Source: UBA1181 sp045639525 (GTDB lineage: Bacteria > Bacteroidota > Bacteroidia > Bacteroidales > Paludibacteraceae). From it: 64,000 nt of DNA. The notes beneath the pieces are model-generated. The model worked only from the letters and a program-made list of their open reading frames with translations, made no database searches and was not told the origin of the DNA. A program made the position numbers and the translations under genes. This document shows positions 17,136 to 26,023 of this stretch, in pieces. Location of the stretch: positions 5,827 through 69,826 of the forward strand of contig JAZUDI010000068.1 in NCBI GenBank assembly GCA_045639525.1. Direction: 5' to 3'. How positions within the stretch are numbered: the stretch's first letter is position 1; every line of letters begins with the position of its first letter.

Positions 17136-19019
17136 ATGTGTGGTATCGTAGGCTACATAGGAACAAGACAAGCGTATCCCATTCTAATGGATGGATTGCA
17201 CAAATTAGAGTACAGGGGATATGACAGTGCTGGCTGTGCGTTGATCAACGAAGACAACGCAGGCGCTCCATCTGGCCTCGCTATATACAAAGCGAAAGGA
17301 AAGGTGGCTGATTTGGAGGCCATCGCCAATAACCAGGACGTGACTGGGTCCATGGGAATCGCACATACTCGTTGGGCGACACACGGTGTCCCAAGCGAAG
17401 CGAATGCCCATCCGCATGTCTCTCAAAGTGGCAACCTCACTTTGGTTCACAACGGAATCATCGAAAATTATGTGGCGCTTCGTAGTCAGTTGGAGGCGAA
17501 AGGATTCACCTTCAAAAGTCAAACTGATACCGAGGTATTGGTCCAATTGATCGAATATACGATGAATATCGGAGGCGAAGACCTTGCCACCAGTGTTCGT
17601 AAAGCCTTGTCCAAGGTGATTGGAGCCTATGCGATCTGTGTCATTGACCGTCGTCAACCCGACCAATTGGTGGCTGCCAGAAAGAGTAGCCCCATGGTGG
17701 TAGGTGTGGTTCCTGACAACAGTGAATTCTTTATCGCCAGCGATGCAAGTCCAATCGCTCTATACACCAAGCAAATGGTCTATTTGAACGACGAGGAGAT
17801 GGTTGTATGTGAAAGAGGAAAGGATTTGATTGTAAGGAAATTATCCGGTGAACAGGCCGATATGGAGGTGAAAGAGGTCGATTTGGACCTATCCATGTTG
17901 GACAAAGGTGGTTTCCCTCACTTTATGTTGAAGGAGATTTTCGACCAACCAGCGGTACTACGCGACTGTATGCGTGGTAGGGTGATCAGCAAGCCATACA
18001 GCGAAGATGGCAGACTATCTGTCGTTTTAAACGCCGTGACAGAGCACCGCCGTGAATTGCTTCGTGCCCGTCGCATCGTGATTGTGAGCTGCGGAACCTC
18101 TTGGCATGCGGGTTTGATTGGAAAGCAATTGATCGAACATTTCTGTCGTATCCCTGTGGAGGTGGCTTACGCCAGCGAATTCCGTTACAGCGAGCCTGTC
18201 ATCGAACGTGATGATGTCATCATCGCCATCAGTCAGAGTGGAGAGACCGCCGATACATTAGCGGCCATTGAGTTGGCGAGAGAGCAGGGTGCCCTTGTCT
18301 TTGGTATCGTAAATGCGGTGGGTAGTAGCATCGCCCGCAACACAGATACAGGTGTTTACATCCACGTCGGCCCGGAGATCGGTGTGGCCAGCACCAAAGC
18401 CTTCACCGGTCAGGTGACTGTATTGACCATGTTGTCATTGGCGTTGGGTATGGCCAAGGGAACTGTCTCCCAAGAGGAGTACGAAGAGACACTTGATGAA
18501 TTGTTGCGTATTCCCGATAAAATCGAAACAATATTAAAACAAAACGATAAAATCCAGAAGATCGCCAGCCGATTTACCTTCGCCCACAACTTCCTCTATT
18601 TGGGAAGAGGATATAACTATCCTGTGGCCTTGGAGGGAGCGTTGAAATTGAAGGAGATCTCCTACATCCATGCAGAGGGTTATCCTGCCGCCGAGATGAA
18701 GCACGGCCCTATTGCTTTGGTGGATAGCGAAATGCCTGTGGTATTCATCGCCACCCATCATCAGTTGTATGCGAAGATCATCAGCAACATGCAAGAGGTG
18801 ATTTCCCGCAAAGGCCATATCATCGCTGTTGTGACAGAGGGTGACGAGCAAGTCAGCAAGATGGTGGACGATTCCATCGAGGTTCCATCGACATTGGCAT
18901 GTCTTGCACCGCTGTTAAGCGTGATTCCTTTGCAGCTTTTGAGCTATCATGTGGCTGTAGCGAAGGGATTGGATGTCGATCAGCCAAGAAACTTGGCTAA
19001 GTCTGTGACAGTAGAATAA
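17136..19019 (+). CDS. glmS: Glucosamine-6-phosphate synthase (isomerizing)
   Basis: 627-residue enzyme making glucosamine-6-phosphate from fructose-6-phosphate and glutamine, the first step to peptidoglycan and lipid A sugars. The class II glutaminase domain starts MCGIVGYIG with Cys2 exposed after Met removal. Two SIS domains follow (VSCGTSWHAG near 323; LGRGYNYPVALEGALKLKE near 488), and the C-terminus LAKSVTVE is conserved. Spacing to the PurF-like gene is 42 bp and to pyrG 23 bp, consistent with an operon. No glmS ribozyme-like region is seen upstream. Confidence 0.96.
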   Translation: MCGIVGYIGTRQAYPILMDGLHKLEYRGYDSAGCALINEDNAGAPSGLAIYKAKGKVADLEAIANNQDVTGSMGIAHTRWATHGVPSEANAHPHVSQSGNLTLVHNGIIENYVALRSQLEAKGFTFKSQTDTEVLVQLIEYTMNIGGEDLATSVRKALSKVIGAYAICVIDRRQPDQLVAARKSSPMVVGVVPDNSEFFIASDASPIALYTKQMVYLNDEEMVVCERGKDLIVRKLSGEQADMEVKEVDLDLSMLDKGGFPHFMLKEIFDQPAVLRDCMRGRVISKPYSEDGRLSVVLNAVTEHRRELLRARRIVIVSCGTSWHAGLIGKQLIEHFCRIPVEVAYASEFRYSEPVIERDDVIIAISQSGETADTLAAIELAREQGALVFGIVNAVGSSIARNTDTGVYIHVGPEIGVASTKAFTGQVTVLTMLSLALGMAKGTVSQEEYEETLDELLRIPDKIETILKQNDKIQKIASRFTFAHNFLYLGRGYNYPVALEGALKLKEISYIHAEGYPAAEMKHGPIALVDSEMPVVFIATHHQLYAKIISNMQEVISRKGHIIAVVTEGDEQVSKMVDDSIEVPSTLACLAPLLSVIPLQLLSYHVAVAKGLDVDQPRNLAKSVTVE

Positions 19020-19042
19020 TAGATATATAAAACAGATAGGTT

Positions 19043-20635
19043 ATGACACGGTACATTTTTGTGACAGGAGGTGTGGTTTCATCCTTAGGAAAGGGAATTA
19101 TCTCCTCTTCCATCGGTAAATTGCTACAAGACAGAGGATATAGCATCACCATTCAGAAGTTCGATCCATATATCAATATCGATCCGGGAACATTGAATCC
19201 ATATGAGCATGGAGAGTGTTATGTGACGGTGGATGGTATGGAGACAGATTTGGACCTTGGTCATTACGAACGTTTCACAGGTATTCATACGACGCGTAAT
19301 AATTCCATCACCACAGGCCGTATCTACAAAACGGTCATCGATAGAGAGCGTCGTGGTGACTACTTGGGAAAAACCATCCAAGTGGTACCTCATATCACCG
19401 ATGAAATCAAACGTCGCATGTTGCGCAAAGACGAGGAGGAGACCGGTACACTTCCTGATTTCGTCATCACAGAGGTGGGCGGAACCATCGGTGACATCGA
19501 ATCCGCCCCATTTATGGAGGCTATCCGTCAACTTCGTTGGGAGTTGGGCAAGCGTGCCGCTTGTGTCCACTTGACTTATGTCCCATACTTGAAGGCGGCG
19601 GATGAGTTGAAGACCAAACCTACGCAACACTCCGTCAAGGAGATGCAGGGAATGGGAATCCAACCCGACGTGTTGATTCTCCGCACAGAGAAGCACCTTT
19701 CCGACAGCGTTCGCCAAAAGGTGGCCTCTTTCTGTAATGTTGATTTGGAGTGTGTGGTGCAGAGCGAGGATATGCCGAGCATCTACGAGGTGCCAGTCAG
19801 CATGCAACAGCAAGGCTTGGATGCGGCATTACTACGCAAATTCGGCATCCCAGTAGGAGAGACTCCTAAGATGGAAAACTGGCATAAATTCCTTGAATTA
19901 CGCCGAAATGCGACCAAAATTGTTAAAATTGGCCTTGTTGGTAAATATGATTTGCAAGATGCATACAAAAGTATCAGAGAAAGTATTATCTTAGCGGGAA
20001 TTTATAACAAGGTGAAAGTTGAGCTCAAATTTATCAACAGCGAGAACAGCTTCACCGCTGAGACTTGGAAGGATATCGATGGTGTTGTCATTTGTCCAGG
20101 ATTCGGAAAGAGAGGTATCGAAGGTAAGATTGATGCGGTAAAATATTGCCGTGAAAACAATATTCCAACCTTTGGTATCTGTTTGGGTATGCAAATGATG
20201 GTCATCGAATTCGCCCGTAACGTTTTAGGCTATAAGGATGCGAACAGTAGCGAGATGGACACTGAGACACGCCATAATGTGATCGACATCATGGAAGAGC
20301 AGAAGAACATCACTGAAATGGGCGGAACCATGCGTTTGGGCGCTTACGATTGTGATTTGCGTCCGGGATCAAGGGTTCGTGCCATCTATGGAGAGGATAC
20401 AATCCAAGAGCGTCACCGCCACCGTTATGAATTCAATAACAAATATTTGGACGAGTACGAGAAGAACGGCATGATGTGTGTCGGTCAGAATCCAAAGAGC
20501 AACTTGGTGGAAATCGTCGAGATACCAGGATTGAAATGGTTCATCGGAACCCAATTCCATCCGGAATATTCAAGCTCGGTATTGCGTCCACATCCATTAT
20601 TTATGAATTTTGTTAAAACGATCATAGATGAATAA
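19043..20635 (+). CDS. pyrG: CTP synthase
   Basis: 530-residue enzyme aminating UTP to CTP with glutamine as nitrogen donor. The N-terminal synthetase domain begins TRYIFVTGGVVSSLGKGI and continues with KFDPYINIDPGTLNPYEHGE. The C-terminal class I glutamine amidotransferase domain has the nucleophile Cys in FGICLGMQ (near residue 384) and the His-Glu pair in FHPEY near 516. Length is usual. Its last 8 bp overlap the start of carAB, so the two are translationally coupled. Confidence 0.97.
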   Translation: MTRYIFVTGGVVSSLGKGIISSSIGKLLQDRGYSITIQKFDPYINIDPGTLNPYEHGECYVTVDGMETDLDLGHYERFTGIHTTRNNSITTGRIYKTVIDRERRGDYLGKTIQVVPHITDEIKRRMLRKDEEETGTLPDFVITEVGGTIGDIESAPFMEAIRQLRWELGKRAACVHLTYVPYLKAADELKTKPTQHSVKEMQGMGIQPDVLILRTEKHLSDSVRQKVASFCNVDLECVVQSEDMPSIYEVPVSMQQQGLDAALLRKFGIPVGETPKMENWHKFLELRRNATKIVKIGLVGKYDLQDAYKSIRESIILAGIYNKVKVELKFINSENSFTAETWKDIDGVVICPGFGKRGIEGKIDAVKYCRENNIPTFGICLGMQMMVIEFARNVLGYKDANSSEMDTETRHNVIDIMEEQKNITEMGGTMRLGAYDCDLRPGSRVRAIYGEDTIQERHRHRYEFNNKYLDEYEKNGMMCVGQNPKSNLVEIVEIPGLKWFIGTQFHPEYSSSVLRPHPLFMNFVKTIIDE

Positions 20636-23600
20636 GAAAGCGATTTTACGACTCAGTGATGGTACTGAGTTTCACGGCGTCAGTTTTGGTGCGGATAAAC
20701 CCGTAGCGGGAGAGGTGGTATTCAACACCGCTATGATGGGTTATCCAGAGAGTTTGACAGACCCATCCTATGCGGGCCAGATTTTGGTAATGACCTTCCC
20801 ATTGGTCGGTAACTATGGTGTGCCTTCAGAGGGAGTAGAAGCCAATGGTCTTTCCACCTTTATGGAGAGCGACCGTATTCATGTCCGCGCATTGGTGGTC
20901 AGCGACTACAGCCAACAGTTCAGCCACTGGAACGCGAAAGGTTCTCTTTCTGATTGGTTGAAGAGAGAAAATATCGTAGGTATCACTGGCATCGACACCA
21001 GAGAGCTCACTAAAATCCTCCGTGAAAAGGGTAGTATGAGTGGTGTGATCATCGTAGAGGGTTGCGGGGAGATTCCTTTCGAGAATCCTAACTTGGTCAA
21101 CCAAGTCGCTATGGTCAGCACCAAAGAGGTGGAAACTTTCGGAAACGGAAAGAAACGCGTCTGTCTCGTTGACATGGGCGTTAAGCAAAATATCATCCGA
21201 GAATTGTTGAAGTACGATGTGACCGTCACGGTAGTTCCTTGGAACTACGACTTCAACCAATTGGAGTTTGACGGACTCTTCATCAGTAATGGTCCTGGCG
21301 ACCCTAACCTCTGCATGGAGACTGTGAAAAACGTCAGCACCTTCATGGAGAACGAAAAGAAGAGCGGCAAGAATGTGAAGCCTATCTACGGTATCTGTAT
21401 GGGTAACCAAATTCTTTCGTTGGCCGCTGGCGCTAAGGTGGAGAAGTTGAAATATGGACACCGTGGACACAATCAGCCTGTTCGTTTGATGCAAAACGGC
21501 AAGCCAACCACCAAGTGTTTCATCACCAGCCAAAACCACGGATATGCCGTTGATAACGATACCATTCCAGCAGATTGGGAGCCACAATTCATCAATATGA
21601 ACGACGGTAGTAACGAGGGTATCCGCCATAAGAAATATCCTTGGTTCTCTGCTCAGTTCCACCCAGAGGCATCTTCTGGTCCTACTGATACGGAGTATAT
21701 CTTCGGTGAATTCGTCCGTTTGATGAGCGATCCAACCATCAAGAACCTCGCTGAAGAGGTGGAAGTGTTGAGCCGTCCAGAGGTGAAGAAGGTTCTCTTA
21801 TTGGGTTCCGGCGCCTTGAAGATCGGTGAGGCTGGAGAGTTCGACTATTCCGGATCACAAGCCTTGAAGGCTTTGAAGGAGGAGGGTATCGAGACCATCT
21901 TGATCAACCCTAATATCGCCACTGTACAAACTTCCGAGGGAATTGCCGATAAGGTATATTTCTTACCTGTCACCCCATATTTCGTGGAACGTGTCATCGA
22001 GAAGGAGCACCCAGAGGGAATTCTCCTCAGCTTCGGTGGTCAAACCGCTTTGAACTGTGGTGTCGCTCTCTACGAGCAAGGCATATTAGCCAAGCATAAT
22101 GTCCAAGTGTTGGGAACGCCAGTTCAAGCCATCATCGACACGGAGGACCGCGAGTTGTTCGTGAAGAAACTCGATGAAATCGGTGTGAAGACCATTAAAT
22201 CCCAGGCTTGTGAGACCATCGAAGAGGCCAGAAAAGCCGCTAAGGATTTGGGTTACCCTGTCATCATCCGTGCCGCTTACGCCTTGGGAGGTCTTGGTTC
22301 CGGTTTCTGTGACAATGAGGAAGAGCTCAATACCATCGCTGAAAAGGCATTTTCTTTCTCTCCGCAAGTCTTGGTGGAGAAGTCTTTGAAGGGTTGGAAG
22401 GAGATCGAGTACGAGGTGGTTCGTGACCGCTTCGACAACTGTATCACCGTATGTAACATGGAGAATTTCGACCCGCTCGGTATCCACACCGGTGAGTCTA
22501 TCGTCATCGCTCCATCCCAAACATTGACCAACAGCGAATACCACAAACTCCGCGCCTTGGCGATTAAGATCATCCGTCACATCGGTATCGTCGGAGAGTG
22601 TAACGTTCAATACGCGTTTGACCCATTCAGCGAGGATTATCGGGTGATCGAGGTGAACGCCCGTCTTTCCAGAAGTTCCGCTTTGGCATCCAAGGCTACG
22701 GGTTATCCACTGGCTTTCGTGGCTGCTAAATTGGGCTTGGGCTACGGATTGTTCGATTTGAAGAACTCCGTAACCAAGACGACCTCCGCATTCTTCGAGC
22801 CAGCGCTCGACTATGTGGTATGTAAGATTCCTCGTTGGGACTTGGGTAAATTCCATGGCGTGGACAGAGAGTTGGGAAGTTCCATGAAGTCTGTCGGAGA
22901 GGTAATGGCTATCGGTCGTAACTTCGAGGAGGCCATCCAAAAGGGTCTTCGTATGATCGGACAGGGCATGCACGGTTTTGTGGGCAACAAGGAGTTGGTG
23001 ATCGACAACCTTGACCAAGCGCTCCACGCGCCTACCGACAAGCGTATCTTCATGATCGAGAAGGCCTTCTTTGCCGGCTATTCCGTAGAGCAGATCCACG
23101 ACCTTACCAAGATCGACGATTGGTTCCTTGATAAGTTGTTGAACATCTACAATATCAACACCGAATTGCGTGCGGTGAAATCCTTGGAGGATTTGGATGC
23201 GGAATTGCTTAATAGAGCGAAAGTGTACGGTTTCACCGATTTCCAAGTGGCTCGTGCCATCGGCATGGAGAAGAGCATGGATATCGAGGAGGCCATCTTG
23301 AAAGTTCGCCAATATCGTAAATCGAAGGGTATTGTCCCTCATGTGAAGCAAATCGATACCTTGGCGGCTGAATATCCTGCGCAGACCAACTATTTGTACC
23401 TCACATACTCCGCGGTGGCGAATGATATCGAAAAGGATCCTAACCCTGCCGTGATCGTTTTGGGTTCAGGCGCTTACCGTATCGGTTCATCCGTAGAGTT
23501 CGACTGGTGTGGCGTTCAAGCTTTGAACACCATCCGTAAAGAGGGTTACAAATCCATCATGATCAACTACAATCCTGAGACCGTTTCCACCGACTACGAC

Positions 23601-24989
23601 ATGTGCGATAGACTCTACTTCGATGAGTTGACCTTCGAGCGTGTGATGGATGTGATCGAAATCGAGCAGCCTAAGGGTGTGGTGGTCAGCACTGGTGGCC
23701 AGATCCCGAACAACCTCGCCATGAAGTTGGACGAGCAAAATGTGCCTATCTTGGGAACACAAGCGAAATACATCGATAACGCTGAGGACCGCGATAAATT
23801 CTCCGCAATGTTGGACCGCATTGGCGTAGATCAACCAGAGTGGAGCGCATTGACCAACATGGAGGATGTGAACAAATTCATCGCCAAAGTGGGTTATCCG
23901 GTATTGGTTCGTCCATCCTACGTGCTTTCCGGAGCGGCGATGAATGTATGTTCCAACCAAGATGAATTGGAGCGTTTCCTTGCCTTGGCAGCGAATGTCA
24001 GCAAGAAGCACCCAGTCGTTATCAGTAAGTTTATGTTGAACACCAAGGAGGTGGAGATGGATGCGGTAGCGAAAGATGGCGAAATCCTCGCTTACGCGAT
24101 CTCTGAACACATTGAGTACGCTGGTGTCCACTCAGGTGACGCTACGATCCAATATCCAGCCCAAAAGCTCTATATCGAGACGGTAAAGCGTATCAAGAAG
24201 ATCTCCGCTCAAATCGCGAAGGAGTTGCATATCTCCGGACCATTCAACATCCAATACTTGGCAAGGGAGAACGAAATCAAGGTGATCGAGTGTAATCTCC
24301 GCGCCAGCCGTTCCTTCCCATTCGTCAGCAAGGTGCTGAAGAACAACTTGATTGAGATCGCCACCAAGGTCATGCTTGGTCTTCCAGTAGAGAAGCTCCA
24401 CAAGTCATGCTTCGACTTTGATTATGTGGGTATCAAGGCGAGCCAATTCAGTTTCAATCGTCTCCAAAAGGCCGATCCGGTTTTGGGTGTCGACATGGTA
24501 TCCACGGGTGAGGTGGGATGTTTGGGACCAGACGCAAACAGCGCATTGTTGCTCGCTATGCTCTCTGTCGGACAACGTGTTCCAAAGAAGACGGTGTTGC
24601 TCTCAACTGGAGGCGCGAAGGATAAGGCAGCCATGTTGGATGCCGCTCATCTTTTGGTTCAAAATGGTTACGAAATCTACGCAACCAACGGAACCAGCCG
24701 CTACCTTTCGGAGAATGGCGTACCAAACACATTGGTTTACTGGCCAAGCGATGCGGACAAACAACCGCAAGCATTGGATTTGATGCATGAGCACAAAATT
24801 GATATGGTGGTCAACATTCCGAAGGATTTGACCGTTCACGAGTTGACCAATGGATATAAGATCCGTCGTTCGGCTGTCGATTTGAACATTCCGTTGATCA
24901 CCAATCCACGGTTGGCGACAGCCTTCATCCGTGCCTTCTGTTCTATGAAGGTGGAGGATTTGCCAATCAAGCCTTGGAACGAGTATTAA
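20628..24989 (+). CDS. carAB: Fused carbamoyl-phosphate synthase (CarA-CarB)
   Basis: 1453 residues in one frame; most bacteria encode these as two proteins. Residues 1-365 are the small subunit: a CarA N-domain, then the class I glutaminase with GICMGNQ (nucleophile Cys), SQNHGYAVD and FHPEA. A linker of about 20 residues (DPTIKNLAEEVEVLSRPEV) leads into the full large subunit from VLLLGSGALKIGEAGEFDY. That part has two ATP-grasp halves (second copy from VIVLGSGAYRIGSSVEFDW, near residue 945) and a C-terminal allosteric MGS-like domain. The protein makes carbamoyl phosphate for pyrimidines and arginine. The organisation resembles eukaryotic CPSase. A terminator follows at 25006-25039. Confidence 0.95.
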   Translation: MNKKAILRLSDGTEFHGVSFGADKPVAGEVVFNTAMMGYPESLTDPSYAGQILVMTFPLVGNYGVPSEGVEANGLSTFMESDRIHVRALVVSDYSQQFSHWNAKGSLSDWLKRENIVGITGIDTRELTKILREKGSMSGVIIVEGCGEIPFENPNLVNQVAMVSTKEVETFGNGKKRVCLVDMGVKQNIIRELLKYDVTVTVVPWNYDFNQLEFDGLFISNGPGDPNLCMETVKNVSTFMENEKKSGKNVKPIYGICMGNQILSLAAGAKVEKLKYGHRGHNQPVRLMQNGKPTTKCFITSQNHGYAVDNDTIPADWEPQFINMNDGSNEGIRHKKYPWFSAQFHPEASSGPTDTEYIFGEFVRLMSDPTIKNLAEEVEVLSRPEVKKVLLLGSGALKIGEAGEFDYSGSQALKALKEEGIETILINPNIATVQTSEGIADKVYFLPVTPYFVERVIEKEHPEGILLSFGGQTALNCGVALYEQGILAKHNVQVLGTPVQAIIDTEDRELFVKKLDEIGVKTIKSQACETIEEARKAAKDLGYPVIIRAAYALGGLGSGFCDNEEELNTIAEKAFSFSPQVLVEKSLKGWKEIEYEVVRDRFDNCITVCNMENFDPLGIHTGESIVIAPSQTLTNSEYHKLRALAIKIIRHIGIVGECNVQYAFDPFSEDYRVIEVNARLSRSSALASKATGYPLAFVAAKLGLGYGLFDLKNSVTKTTSAFFEPALDYVVCKIPRWDLGKFHGVDRELGSSMKSVGEVMAIGRNFEEAIQKGLRMIGQGMHGFVGNKELVIDNLDQALHAPTDKRIFMIEKAFFAGYSVEQIHDLTKIDDWFLDKLLNIYNINTELRAVKSLEDLDAELLNRAKVYGFTDFQVARAIGMEKSMDIEEAILKVRQYRKSKGIVPHVKQIDTLAAEYPAQTNYLYLTYSAVANDIEKDPNPAVIVLGSGAYRIGSSVEFDWCGVQALNTIRKEGYKSIMINYNPETVSTDYDMCDRLYFDELTFERVMDVIEIEQPKGVVVSTGGQIPNNLAMKLDEQNVPILGTQAKYIDNAEDRDKFSAMLDRIGVDQPEWSALTNMEDVNKFIAKVGYPVLVRPSYVLSGAAMNVCSNQDELERFLALAANVSKKHPVVISKFMLNTKEVEMDAVAKDGEILAYAISEHIEYAGVHSGDATIQYPAQKLYIETVKRIKKISAQIAKELHISGPFNIQYLARENEIKVIECNLRASRSFPFVSKVLKNNLIEIATKVMLGLPVEKLHKSCFDFDYVGIKASQFSFNRLQKADPVLGVDMVSTGEVGCLGPDANSALLLAMLSVGQRVPKKTVLLSTGGAKDKAAMLDAAHLLVQNGYEIYATNGTSRYLSENGVPNTLVYWPSDADKQPQALDLMHEHKIDMVVNIPKDLTVHELTNGYKIRRSAVDLNIPLITNPRLATAFIRAFCSMKVEDLPIKPWNEY

Positions 24990-25005
24990 TCATTCGTGTC
25001 ATGAT

Positions 25006-25039
25006 AGAGAATCCCTGCCACATTGTGGTGGGGATTTTT
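25006..25039 (+). terminator. Terminator after carAB, first of two identical copies
   Basis: Arms aatccctgccaca and tgtggtggggatt pair through two G-U pairs and are followed by a T run. The same 34 bp recur exactly at 25895-25928. Confidence 0.85.
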
Positions 25040-25077
25040 TTCATTCAAGAACTGTGATATAATTCAAACTTTTATTC

Positions 25078-25086
25078 TAACTTTGC
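25078..25086 (+). promoter_or_regulatory. Promoter -7 box of the GNAT toxin-antitoxin pair
   Basis: TAACTTTGC matches TAnnTTTG and lies 33 bp before the antitoxin ATG at 25120. The box of prfC at 25990-25998 is identical. Confidence 0.55.
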
Positions 25087-25119
25087 ATTAATAAAGTTTG
25101 CAACTAAAAATTTATAATT

Positions 25120-25338
25120 ATGGCAAGACCTATCAAAGAGACACCGATTCTTTTCGGAGAAGATGCAAGACGTTTTGAAGAACGTATGCGAGAAAATCAC
25201 AAAGTTAGTACAGAAGAGATGGAACGTATTCAGAAGAATTACGAGTTAGCGTTGGATATGTTAGCAAGAGGAAAAAATCTAAAACTAAAAACTAAACCTA
25301 TTACCCAAGATGAAATTGACGCGATTCTCAACAAATGA
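25120..25338 (+). CDS. Putative antitoxin of a GNAT toxin
   Basis: 72-residue charged, helical protein starting MARPIKETPILFGEDARRFEERM and ending ITQDEIDAILNK. Proteins of this kind precede small GNAT acetyltransferases in Bacteroidetes, in the position held by DUF1778 antitoxins in other phyla. It is not an obvious ribbon-helix-helix protein, but the N-terminal basic strand followed by two helices could allow DNA binding. It overlaps the acetyltransferase by 29 bp, the usual antitoxin-first order. The antitoxin role is inferred from order, size and overlap. Confidence 0.65.
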   Translation: MARPIKETPILFGEDARRFEERMRENHKVSTEEMERIQKNYELALDMLARGKNLKLKTKPITQDEIDAILNK

Positions 25339-25873
25339 TCTAGTAATTCGGAGGTTAACAGAAGAAGAAATCATAGAAAATTTCAATTGCGGAGATGATG
25401 ATTTAAATGATTATGTCCTCAACAATGTCAGAACATATCGACATGCAAAACTGGCTGTTACTTACGTAGTTTCATTGCAAAATGACGTAAATAAAGTATT
25501 AGGATTTTGCAGCTTAGCCAATGACAAGGTTTCGTTGTCTGATTTCGATAATAATAATGAGTTCAATCGATTTCGAAGGAGAAGAGGATTTCCGCAGTCT
25601 AAACGTCTAAAAAGTTACCCTGCAGTAAAAATTTGTCGACTTGGCGTAGATTTATCTGCGCATGGATGCAAAATAGGTTCCATTTTTTTAGATTTTATCA
25701 AGCAGTTTTTTGCCGTAGATAATAAGTCGGGATGTCGTTTTGTTACGGTTGACGCCTATACAGATGCCATTCCATTTTACGAAAAGAATGGGTTCCTTCC
25801 CCTTAGCACTGTCGACGAAGATACATCATATACAAAATTAATGTACTATGATTTAAACGACTTATCCGCATGA
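25310..25873 (+). CDS. GNAT acetyltransferase, probable toxin
   Basis: 187 residues with a GNAT fold. Strands CRLGVDLSAHG and the acetyl-CoA loop region KIGSIFLDFIKQFF (about residues 115-140) are followed by FVTVDAYTDAIPFYEKNGF (motif B). The features IENFNCGDDDLNDYVLNN near the N-terminus and AIPFYEKNGF near the end occur in TacT/AtaT-type toxins, which acetylate aminoacyl-tRNA. The pair with the overlapping 72-residue gene makes a type II toxin-antitoxin module likely. The module sits between two identical terminators, suggesting recent insertion between carAB and prfC. Confidence 0.75.
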   Translation: MKLTRFSTNDLVIRRLTEEEIIENFNCGDDDLNDYVLNNVRTYRHAKLAVTYVVSLQNDVNKVLGFCSLANDKVSLSDFDNNNEFNRFRRRRGFPQSKRLKSYPAVKICRLGVDLSAHGCKIGSIFLDFIKQFFAVDNKSGCRFVTVDAYTDAIPFYEKNGFLPLSTVDEDTSYTKLMYYDLNDLSA

Positions 25874-25894
25874 TCAATTGTTTGTGACAAAAGA

Positions 25895-25928
25895 AGAGAA
25901 TCCCTGCCACATTGTGGTGGGGATTTTT
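25895..25928 (+). terminator. Terminator after the GNAT gene, second identical copy
   Basis: Exact 34-bp duplicate of the terminator at 25006-25039, placed 22 bp after the GNAT stop. Confidence 0.85.
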
Positions 25929-25989
25929 CGTATAGCATAGATGTCATGATGATTTAGACGATTTGTGCGAACCATACAATTCTTTTTAC

Positions 25990-25998
25990 TAACTTTGC
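25990..25998 (+). promoter_or_regulatory. Promoter -7 box of prfC
   Basis: TAACTTTGC matches TAnnTTTG and lies 25 bp before the prfC ATG at 26024. Confidence 0.6.
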
Positions 25999-26023
25999 GG
26001 AAGCATTTTTTACAGAAGAATTT

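Noticed and set aside
22086..23351. 421-codon minus-strand frame
   Set aside because: Antisense to the carB part; no domain and composition typical of shadows.
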